Below are positions 45,351 to 50,934 of a stretch of 50,934 bases of DNA, piece after piece; positions within the stretch are counted from its first letter, which is position 1; every line of letters begins with the position of its first letter. Where the stretch lies: the NCBI GenBank assembly GCA_002314265.1, contig DCEW01000018.1, positions 24,366 through 75,299 of the forward strand, given 5' to 3'. A program made the position numbers and the translations under genes. The stretch comes from Flavobacteriales bacterium UBA1820. Its GTDB lineage: Bacteria; Bacteroidota; Bacteroidia; Flavobacteriales; UBA1820. The notes beneath the pieces were generated by a model. That model worked only from the letters and a program-made list of their open reading frames with translations, was not told the DNA's origin and did not search any database.

Positions 45351-46502
45351 ATGGACCTGAAAGCCACCTGTTTTCCCTACCGGCTTCTCTTCAAGGAACC
45401 CGCCGGCACCTCGCGCGGAGTGCTGCACAGCAAGGAGACCTGGTTTCTCGTCCTCTCCCACGCCGGACACACCTCAGTAGGCGAATGCGCCGTATTCCGA
45501 GGACTTTCGTGCGACGACCGCCCCGATTACGGAGAACGCCTGGAGGAACTGTGCCGCAGGATCTCCCACGGCGAAACGCCCCACCCGGAACAATGGGCCG
45601 ACTACCCCTCGATCCGCTTCGGGTTGGAGATGGCCTTGGGCCGGCTGGAAGCCGAGCTGCGGGGCGAAACGTACCTCGCCTCTCCCTTCACGGACGGCCA
45701 GGACAGCATTCCCATCAACGGATTGGTCTGGATGGGCGATTTCGAGCAAATGGCCCTTCGCCTCGAGGACAAACTCCGGCAGGGATTCCGCTGCATCAAG
45801 ATCAAGATCGGCGCCATCGACTTCGAACGCGAACTCGAACTCCTCTCCCGCATCCGCGCCCGGTACACCCCCCGGGAGGTCGAGATCCGCGTGGATGCCA
45901 ACGGTGCCTTCTCGCCCCGGAATGCGCTCGAACGCCTGCAACGCCTGGCAGCCTTCGAACTTCACTCCATCGAACAGCCCATCGCCGCCGGCGCCCCCGA
46001 AGAAATGGCCCGCCTGTGCGAACAGTCTCCCTTGCCCATCGCGCTGGACGAAGAACTCATCGGAGTGAACGACCCGCAGGAAAAACGCCGTTTGCTCAAA
46101 ACGATACGTCCCCACTACCTCGTGCTGAAGCCTTCGCTGGTGGGCGGCCTCGAAGCTTCCCGTCAATGGATCGAAGCAGCCGGGGAAGTCGGTGCCGGGT
46201 ATTGGATCACCTCCGCGCTGGAATCCAACGTAGGCTTGGACGCTATTGCACGTTTTTCGTATCTTTCCATAAGACAGGATGCGGCTCGGCAGAGTCCTTT
46301 GCGAAAACTTCGTTTTCGATTTGCCTCTGCACTCGCCTTTTCCTATCTTTGCCGAAATCCCCTCCCCCAAGGACTGGGGACAGGAGGGCTTTTTACCAAC
46401 AACATCCCCTATCCCTTCGACGTATCGGGGGGACGTTTTCGCATTACGGCACCCGTGCCCGGCGGAAATGACATCCTGAAGTATCTGGGGAGAACGAACT
46501 GA
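45351..46502 (+). CDS. menC: o-succinylbenzoate synthase with an in-frame repeat insertion
   Basis: MenC dehydrates SHCHC to o-succinylbenzoate in menaquinone synthesis. The 383-residue enolase-superfamily protein has KIKIGAIDF (catalytic Lys), RVDANGAFSP, SIEQPI and ALDEELIG (metal ligands) and LVLKPSLVGG (second catalytic Lys). The C-terminal part should read roughly DAIARFSYLCRNPLPQGLG. Instead, 28 codons (46260-46343, residues 304-331) sit between FS and YLCRNPLPQGLG, bounded by two TATCTTT copies. They belong to the interspersed repeat found upstream of der. Without them the length is 355, normal for the family. The frame is intact, so the enzyme may still work. A glycosyltransferase gene follows 5 nt later. 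Confidence 0.88.
   Translation: MDLKATCFPYRLLFKEPAGTSRGVLHSKETWFLVLSHAGHTSVGECAVFRGLSCDDRPDYGERLEELCRRISHGETPHPEQWADYPSIRFGLEMALGRLEAELRGETYLASPFTDGQDSIPINGLVWMGDFEQMALRLEDKLRQGFRCIKIKIGAIDFERELELLSRIRARYTPREVEIRVDANGAFSPRNALERLQRLAAFELHSIEQPIAAGAPEEMARLCEQSPLPIALDEELIGVNDPQEKRRLLKTIRPHYLVLKPSLVGGLEASRQWIEAAGEVGAGYWITSALESNVGLDAIARFSYLSIRQDAARQSPLRKLRFRFASALAFSYLCRNPLPQGLGTGGLFTNNIPYPFDVSGGRFRITAPVPGGNDILKYLGRTN
46260..46351 (+). repeat. Interspersed hairpin/promoter repeat, copy within menC
   Basis: Read on the plus strand it runs TATCTTTCC, ATAAGACAGGATGCGGC, a CGAAAACTTCGTTTTCG core at 46302-46318, TTTGCC, and ends in TATCTTTG. It is the same element as at 5034-5202. The distance between the two TATCTTT copies is 84 bp, a multiple of three. 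Confidence 0.9.
46320..46351 (+). promoter_or_regulatory. Promoter inside menC carried by the repeat
   Basis: TTTG (46320-46323), exactly 20 nt, then TATCTTTG (46344-46351) is a perfect consensus match. It would drive the glycosyltransferase, DUF2490 and ferredoxin genes independently of menC. Confidence 0.7.
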
Positions 46503-46507
46503 CCGTC

Positions 46508-47533
46508 ATGGAACAGCCGGAAAAGAAAAATATCAGCATATCGATCGTCGTTCCCGTGTACAATCGTCCGGACGAAACGGACGCCCTGTTGGGCAGCATC
46601 GCCCGCCAGGCGGAAAACGGATTGGACTACGAAGTGATCATCGTCGAGGACGGCTCGTCGCTGACCTCGCAAGCCGAATGCGAAAAATGGTCCGCTACCC
46701 TGCCGGTGCGGTACTTCTATACCGAAAACTCCGGTCCGGGCGATTCGCGCAACTACGGCATGGAACACGCCCGAGGCGACTATTTCGTCATTCTCGACTC
46801 CGACGTGCTGTTGCCCGAAAACTATTTCCAGACGCTGGAACGCCTTCTCTCCCGCCGCAACCCAGCCGACGCCTTTGCCGGCCCCGACCGGGCGCATCGC
46901 TCGTTTACCGACGTGCAAAAAGCCATCAATTACGCCATGACCTCGTTTTTGACCACCGGTGGCCTGCGCGGGGGCTCGAAGGCCAACATCAGCGGACGGC
47001 GCCAACTGCGCAGCTACAACATGGTGATCTCCGCCGAAGCCTTCCGCCGCGCCGGAGGGTTTGCCCACCAGCGCGTAGGGGAAGACATCGAATACACCCA
47101 GCGTCTGTGGCGGAACGACCTGACCACCGCCTGGTATCCCGAACTGTACGTCTATCACAAGCGCCGCGATACGCTGGGGCAATTCTTCCGCCAAACGATG
47201 GCCTTCGGACGGGCACGCCCCATCCTCAACCGGATGTTCCCCGGGACAGCCCGCCTGACGTACATGTTCCCTTCGTTTTTTCTGGTCTTCCTGCTGGTCT
47301 CGCTGGTAGGCGGAATGTTCGAGCCGGTGATCCTGCTCCCGTTGGGGGTATATCTGGCGGCCATTCTCCTCTCGTCCTGGGCACAAAACCGGAGTTTCCG
47401 CGTTGGAATACTCTCGGTAGCGGCCGCCGTGGTGCAGTTTACGGGATACGGCTGGGGATTCCTCTACTCCAACATCCGGATGCTGTATCTGGACGATGTA
47501 GACAAAGTATTCCCCTACATGTTCAAACACTGA
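46508..47533 (+). CDS. Family 2 glycosyltransferase
   Basis: This is a 341-residue GT-A glycosyltransferase with C-terminal membrane helices. Residues 1-230 hold the catalytic domain: SIVVPVYNRPDETDALLGSI, IIVEDGSS, FVILDSDVLLP (the metal-binding DxD as DSD), and GEDIEYTQRLWRN with the acid/base motif. Two or three hydrophobic segments follow (FFLVFLLVSLVGGMFEPVIL). The acceptor is unknown; lipid- or surface-glycan synthesis is typical. It begins 5 nt after menC and may be driven both by menC's promoter and by the repeat-borne one at 46320. Confidence 0.9.
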   Translation: MEQPEKKNISISIVVPVYNRPDETDALLGSIARQAENGLDYEVIIVEDGSSLTSQAECEKWSATLPVRYFYTENSGPGDSRNYGMEHARGDYFVILDSDVLLPENYFQTLERLLSRRNPADAFAGPDRAHRSFTDVQKAINYAMTSFLTTGGLRGGSKANISGRRQLRSYNMVISAEAFRRAGGFAHQRVGEDIEYTQRLWRNDLTTAWYPELYVYHKRRDTLGQFFRQTMAFGRARPILNRMFPGTARLTYMFPSFFLVFLLVSLVGGMFEPVILLPLGVYLAAILLSSWAQNRSFRVGILSVAAAVVQFTGYGWGFLYSNIRMLYLDDVDKVFPYMFKH

Positions 47534-47543
47534 TGTTTTCCTC

Positions 47544-48242
47544 ATGAGTACCACCCGGAACATCGCGCTGCTGTCATTTTTTTACCTTCTTTGCACAACC
47601 GGACTGCAAGCCCAGTCGAAAAACGCCCTCTGGGTGGAATACTACCCGGATTTTCAAGTCGGCGCCTGGCGCCTGACACCGGAAGTAAGCTACCGGAGCA
47701 TCGACCTCTTTACCGACCAGGCAGGAGGACACACGTTTTATTTTCGTCCTACGGCCACTTACACCGTAAACCGTTACCTGTCCCTGGCCGGATCGCTGGC
47801 CTATTACGTATCGTGGGAAAACGCCACTGCCAACAAACACGAATGGGTCATCTACCAGAACGCCGCACTCAAGACGCCCTCGGTCGCCGGGTTTTCATTC
47901 GGACTGAACGCCCGCCTGGAACAGATGTTTATCAAGACCTCCGCCGATCCCGACCACACCTTCGGGCTGCGCCTGCGCTGGACGCCGAAGCTGACCTACA
48001 AGTTGCCCATAGACTCTCCCTGGGGATGGTCCCTTTCGGGGTTTGCTGAAACCTACAACTACCTCACCGCTTCGCGTGCAGGGTATTTCCGCAATGCACT
48101 CGACCTGGGAGCCGGGCTGACCTTCAAACCCCTCGAACGCCTCGAAGCGACTTTCGAATACCGCCGGCACCGCTCCTACCGCCACGGGGAGGACAGCCAG
48201 GACAACCGCTTTCGCCTGATGATCCGCCACAAAATCCTGTAA
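47544..48242 (+). CDS. DUF2490-family outer-membrane protein
   Basis: This is a 232-residue exported protein with a signal peptide (IALLSFFYLLCTTGLQAQ) and a chain of amphipathic beta-strands rich in aromatic residues, such as FYFRPTATYTVNRYLSLAGS and FGLRLRWTPKLTYKLP. It ends in NRFRLMIRHKIL. The pattern matches DUF2490 proteins, predicted small barrels of unknown function. It starts 10 nt after the glycosyltransferase stop and is probably cotranscribed with it. Confidence 0.8.
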   Translation: MSTTRNIALLSFFYLLCTTGLQAQSKNALWVEYYPDFQVGAWRLTPEVSYRSIDLFTDQAGGHTFYFRPTATYTVNRYLSLAGSLAYYVSWENATANKHEWVIYQNAALKTPSVAGFSFGLNARLEQMFIKTSADPDHTFGLRLRWTPKLTYKLPIDSPWGWSLSGFAETYNYLTASRAGYFRNALDLGAGLTFKPLERLEATFEYRRHRSYRHGEDSQDNRFRLMIRHKIL

Positions 48243-48307
48243 ACAAACCCCGTCCTCTACCGGCGGGAGAACATACATCACATCTTCAAGACAACACCCA
48301 AAAAAAC

Positions 48308-48490
48308 ATGGAACTGTACATCGACCCTGCCCTTTGCCCGCAAAACCATCCCTGCCCGCTGGTCGCACGCTGCCCCGCGGAAGCCATCTCCCAGGAAGGC
48401 GTCGGATTGCCGGTGATCGACCCCGAAAAGTGCATCGGCTGCGAAGAATGCCTGCGCTCCTGCGGGAAACAAGCCGTTACCTATCGGTAA
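48308..48490 (+). CDS. Small 4Fe-4S ferredoxin-like protein
   Basis: This is a 60-residue protein with cysteines arranged as in a bacterial-type ferredoxin: CPQNHPCPLVARCP in the first half and CIGCEECLRSCGKQA in the second. The second half is a canonical C-x2-C-x2-C-x3-C cluster motif. The first half has a C-x5-C-x5-C pattern, so it may complete one further, irregular cluster. Redox partner unknown. It lies 65 nt after the DUF2490 gene, and the CYTH gene converges on it. Confidence 0.82.
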   Translation: MELYIDPALCPQNHPCPLVARCPAEAISQEGVGLPVIDPEKCIGCEECLRSCGKQAVTYR

Positions 48491-48616
48491 AACCTGCTGA
48501 AAAAAAATTCCCCTATCCGAAAGACAAGGGGAGAGAAATAAATTCTGCGGCATCGGCAAGCCGCCGAGGTGTTTTTTCGCCAAACAAATGCCTTGCCCGG
48601 CCAAGGGTGAGAAAAA

Positions 48617-49093
48617 TCACCCCCATTGCTTGTATGGACAGGTGATCAGGGCCGAGTTGTAGTAACGCGGATCGCCCGTTACTTCCTCGCCCAACCACTC
48701 CGGGCGCTCGAACGGCTCGTCCGGCCGGGAAAGTTCGATCTCGGCCAATACCAAGCCTTCGTTCTGTCCGTAAAAGACATCCACCGTGAAGTGCTGTCCG
48801 CTGCCCACCGGGACATCGTAGCGCGTCTTGTCGATGATTCTCTCCCCGCACAGGGCGAGCAGCTCCCGGGCGTCCTCCACGGGGATTCCGTACTCCCATT
48901 CGCTCCGGCTCACCCCTGAAGGGTCGCTCGCTCCCTTGATGGTGAGAAACCCCTTTTCACCCTTGATCCGCACACGCACCGTCCGGGCGGGATCGGTAGA
49001 GAGATACCCTTGGGCGATCCGGGCGTGGCCGACGGACGCCGGAAGAAAATCGTCGTTTTTTACCAAAAATTTGCGTTCGGTCTCGATGGCCAT
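48617..49093 (-). CDS. CYTH-domain protein (triphosphate tunnel family)
   Basis: This is a 158-residue protein of the CYTH/triphosphate tunnel metalloenzyme family. The hallmark ExExK is at the N-terminus (IETERKFLVK), followed by RVRIKGEKGFLTIKG, WEYGIP, KTRYDVP and VLAEIELSRPDEPFE with alternating charged residues that line the tunnel. Small bacterial members hydrolyse inorganic triphosphate or related compounds; the substrate here is not shown. It lies about 107 nt downstream of the nitroreductase gene on the same strand, with a hairpin (49132-49171) between. Confidence 0.88.
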   Translation of the reverse strand: MAIETERKFLVKNDDFLPASVGHARIAQGYLSTDPARTVRVRIKGEKGFLTIKGASDPSGVSRSEWEYGIPVEDARELLALCGERIIDKTRYDVPVGSGQHFTVDVFYGQNEGLVLAEIELSRPDEPFERPEWLGEEVTGDPRYYNSALITCPYKQWG

Positions 49094-49131
49094 TCTTTTT
49101 CAGTGTTATTTTTTTGAAATACCGAAACACC

Positions 49132-49171
49132 TCTCTCCGGGCAAGGAAGATTTCTCCTTCCCACGGAGAGA
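49132..49171 (-). terminator. Hairpin between the nitroreductase and CYTH genes
   Basis: TCTCTCCG and CGGAGAGA pair around an inner AAGGA/TCCTT stem. No clear T-run follows on the minus strand, so it may be only a partial terminator or processing site. Confidence 0.4.
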
Positions 49172-49200
49172 AGATACCGATCAACATCCCCTTACAACGG

Positions 49201-49794
49201 CTACTTGCGGAAATACCCCACCGGTTGATTGAGCATCGGGGTACAATCCTCAGGCAATCCCAACGCCCGGGCCAGTGCCGGAGCGTCCATCGAAGCGCGG
49301 GGCACGGTAGCCAACCCGGCTGCGGCACAGAACAGCGAGATGTTTTGCGAGACGATCCCCGCATCCATCGCGCCCCAGGGCTCGTCGCCCGAGCCGCGTG
49401 CCACTAGCAGCAGGACCACCGGAGCGTCCTTCATCGTGCGCAGGTCCTGGTCGGTTACCGGGACGAGCGTATTTTGTTTGTAGTCGAAGAAATAAGCGCC
49501 CTTCTCCAGGCAGACGTAAAGGTCGATGTCCTGTCGGTTCATGGCCGAGGGTGCGGTGCGTTTGCCTGACTCGGGGCGGTTGATGCCGTTGGCAGCCCAC
49601 AGCAGATCGGACAAATCCTGTTTGGAGAGCATCCGGGGCGAGAATTCCCGGGTGGACTTCCGCTGGGCGAAGGCTTGCATCATCGTCGCTTCCCGGGTCA
49701 TGTCGGGGGCGGACAGCGGAATGGGTTTCAAAGTTTGCGAACAGCCTGCCACCAGCGAACAGAGCAGGATCAGGGTCGAGAAAAGTGTTTTCAT
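49201..49794 (-). CDS. SagB-type nitroreductase, exported lipoprotein
   Basis: This is a 197-residue protein of the nitroreductase/SagB (ThcOx-like) family. It has a lipoprotein signal (LFSTLILLCSLVAGCSQ, Cys18), which is odd for an FMN enzyme since the cofactor must then be bound or exported in the periplasm. The core shows RKSTREFSPRMLSKQDLSDL with the FMN-binding Arg-Ser-Arg-like site, AANGINRP, APSAMNRQDI, GAMDAGIVSQNISLFCAAAG and the ending GYFRK. The electron donor and substrate are unknown. A tiny membrane protein gene lies 17 nt upstream on the same strand. Confidence 0.85.
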   Translation of the reverse strand: MKTLFSTLILLCSLVAGCSQTLKPIPLSAPDMTREATMMQAFAQRKSTREFSPRMLSKQDLSDLLWAANGINRPESGKRTAPSAMNRQDIDLYVCLEKGAYFFDYKQNTLVPVTDQDLRTMKDAPVVLLLVARGSGDEPWGAMDAGIVSQNISLFCAAAGLATVPRASMDAPALARALGLPEDCTPMLNQPVGYFRK

Positions 49795-49811
49795 GGCATG
49801 AGTATTTCGGG

Positions 49812-49991
49812 TCAGTTCTTGTTTTCCCGTTTGCGTTCCACGGCGCGCAAGACCACCGCCAGGACGATCATCGCAAAGGCGGCCAGTTTCATGTAATAGG
49901 CTTTCGGCTCGGGGATTTCGCCGAAGTAGGCATAGGCGGCCAGGATCACCGCGCCTAAAGCCAAAGCTCTGTGAATAAGCGTTGTATTCAT
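49812..49991 (-). CDS. Tiny membrane protein
   Basis: This is a 59-residue protein with two hydrophobic helices (LALGAVILAAYAYFGEIP and LAAFAMIVLAVVLRAV), joined by PKAYYMK, and a basic tail RKRENKN. No family is recognised. It is placed between era and the nitroreductase gene on the same strand with short gaps (24 and 17 nt), so it is probably part of one unit with era or the nitroreductase. Coding potential is judged from the codon pattern and the helix arrangement. Confidence 0.68.
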   Translation of the reverse strand: MNTTLIHRALALGAVILAAYAYFGEIPEPKAYYMKLAAFAMIVLAVVLRAVERKRENKN

Positions 49992-50015
49992 TTTTATCTA
50001 TAGTATCTCAATAAA

Positions 50016-50906
50016 TCAATGCAAGTACCCGTAGCGGCGCAGCTTGCGTTGGTTGCCCCGCCAGTCGTCGTCCACCTTGACCACCAGTTCGAGGAAGGCC
50101 TTCTTGCCGAAAAAGCGTTCGATGTCCATCCGCGCCTGCGTACCGGTCTTCTTGAGCGCCTCGCCCCGGTGTCCGATCAGGATGCCCCGCTGGCTCTCGC
50201 GCTCCACGTACACGATGGCACGGATACGGATCAGGGTAGCGTCCTCGACAAACTCCTCGACCACCACCTCGACCGAATAAGGCACCTCTTTGCGGTAGTT
50301 GAGCAGGATCTTCTGCCGGATGATCTCGCTGACGAAAAAGCGCTCCGGCCGATCGGTCAAAGCATCCTCCGGATAGTAGGAAGGCCCCTCGGGCAAGAGG
50401 GCGACGATGCGCTCCAGGAGGTTGTCCGTATTGAAACGCTCGGTGGCCGACACGGGAACGACCTCCGCCCGGGGCAAACGCGCCTGCCAGTATTCGACCG
50501 CCGCTTCGAGCGTACGCTGATCGATCGTATCGATCTTGTTGATCACCAAAAGAACGGGGACTTTCGCGTTTTCGATCCGGTGGAAGAACGTCTCGTCCTT
50601 GAGTTCCTTCAATCCCGGTTCGACCATGTAGAGCAGGACGTCGGCATCCTCGAAGGCTTCCGCGACGAATTCCATCATCGACTCCTGCAGTTTGTACGCC
50701 GGGCGGATGATCCCCGGAGTATCCGAAAAGACGATCTGGTAATCCTCGCTCGAAACAATACCCAGGATGCGGTGCCGAGTGGTCTGCGCCTTGGACGTGA
50801 TGATGGACAAATCGCGCCCTACCAGCACGTTGAGTAATGTCGATTTGCCTACGTTCGGGTTGCCGACGATATTGACGAACCCCGACTTGTGCGTTTTTTT
50901 CTCCAT
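50016..50906 (-). CDS. era: Ribosome assembly GTPase Era
   Basis: Era binds 16S rRNA and helps 30S subunit maturation. The 296-residue protein has the G domain ([16 protein letters not shown], then SDTPGIIRP, LLVINKID, VPVSATERF) and a C-terminal KH domain (SQRGILIGHRGEALKKTG with the GXXG-like loop, ending RRYGYLH). A TACATTTG box sits at 50912-50919 on this strand, only 5 bases from the start codon. The few bases beyond it match the start of the interspersed repeat, cut off by the end of the window. Confidence 0.97.
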   Translation of the reverse strand: MEKKTHKSGFVNIVGNPNVGKSTLLNVLVGRDLSIITSKAQTTRHRILGIVSSEDYQIVFSDTPGIIRPAYKLQESMMEFVAEAFEDADVLLYMVEPGLKELKDETFFHRIENAKVPVLLVINKIDTIDQRTLEAAVEYWQARLPRAEVVPVSATERFNTDNLLERIVALLPEGPSYYPEDALTDRPERFFVSEIIRQKILLNYRKEVPYSVEVVVEEFVEDATLIRIRAIVYVERESQRGILIGHRGEALKKTGTQARMDIERFFGKKAFLELVVKVDDDWRGNQRKLRRYGYLH

Positions 50907-50910
50907 ATGG

Positions 50911-50934
50911 GCAAATGTAGTGAAAGGCGAGCGC
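50911..50934 (-). repeat. Interspersed hairpin/promoter repeat, copy 4, truncated by the window edge
   Basis: GCAAATGTAGTGAAAGGCGAGCGC is 24 nt that align with the promoter end of copies 1 and 2 (ATAGTGAAAGCCGAGCGC in copy 2). The element's -7 box TACATTTG lies just upstream of era. The rest of the copy is outside the window. Confidence 0.7.

Noticed and set aside
46260..46343. The menC insertion as a sequencing or assembly error
   Set aside because: The inserted sequence matches independent copies elsewhere in the window and keeps the frame, which random error would not produce.

Overview
The window looks like the chromosome of a GC-rich gut member of the Bacteroidota, most likely order Bacteroidales and perhaps a Rikenellaceae/Alistipes-type organism. 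The lineage is inferred from three things. Upstream regions carry the Bacteroidota promoter (TTTG or TTG, about 20 nt, then TAnnTTTG) and few strong Shine-Dalgarno sites. Several families are typical of the phylum (BT_3928-type DoxX protein, DUF1599, DUF6624, OstA-like protein, NAGPA-domain lipase-like glycosidases, DUF2490). A choloylglycine-hydrolase-family enzyme suggests a gut habitat. No rRNA, tRNA, CRISPR array, prophage or transposase was seen.

Layout. 1-10.3 kb is a run of minus-strand housekeeping genes: dapD, an OstA-like envelope protein, der, a DUF6624 protein, a CPBP protease, a phosphopantetheinyl transferase, pyrF, prfB and aroQ. 10.4-18.3 kb holds xerD, an FAD oxidoreductase with ubiE/menG, then a plus-strand run of DUF1599, BT_3928-like, a DppB-like permease and tpiA. 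18.3-21.1 kb is an AT-rich accessory patch with two tiny membrane proteins, an AraC regulator and a lipopolysaccharide-kinase-like protein. 21.3-29.4 kb carries an MsbA-like ABC exporter, lon, marC, ligA and a Bor-type lipoprotein. 29.7-35.3 kb is an exported/hydrolase cluster: an endonuclease/exonuclease/phosphatase-family protein, three tandem NAGPA-domain proteins, a C40 peptidase and a bile-salt-hydrolase-family protein. 35.4-42 kb is one-carbon metabolism and nucleotides: tdk, folB, metF, metH, and an AlkD-like repair protein. 42.1-50.9 kb is envelope and miscellaneous: an EptA-like transferase with a BamA/TamA-like barrel, menC, a family 2 glycosyltransferase, a DUF2490 barrel, a mini-ferredoxin, a CYTH protein, an exported nitroreductase and era.

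The most interesting signal is a short (about 80-90 bp) interspersed repeat. It has a GAAAAC-GAA-GTTTTC hairpin core, and at one end a complete Bacteroidota promoter. It occurs as a tandem array upstream of der (about 5034-5240), in the promoter of era at the right edge of the window (50911-50934), and inside the menC reading frame (46260-46343). In menC it adds exactly 28 in-frame codons between two copies of TATCTTT. In every case the end of the element coincides with a TAnnTTTG -7 box. It therefore looks like a non-autonomous element that delivers promoters and can be tolerated as protein sequence. Other notable points are an AroQ with a serine-recombinase-like C-terminal tail, three tandem NAGPA paralogues of which the first has lost its conserved glycine/serine motif, a thymidine kinase lacking its zinc cysteines, and promoters so close to the metH and era start codons that their mRNAs may be leaderless.
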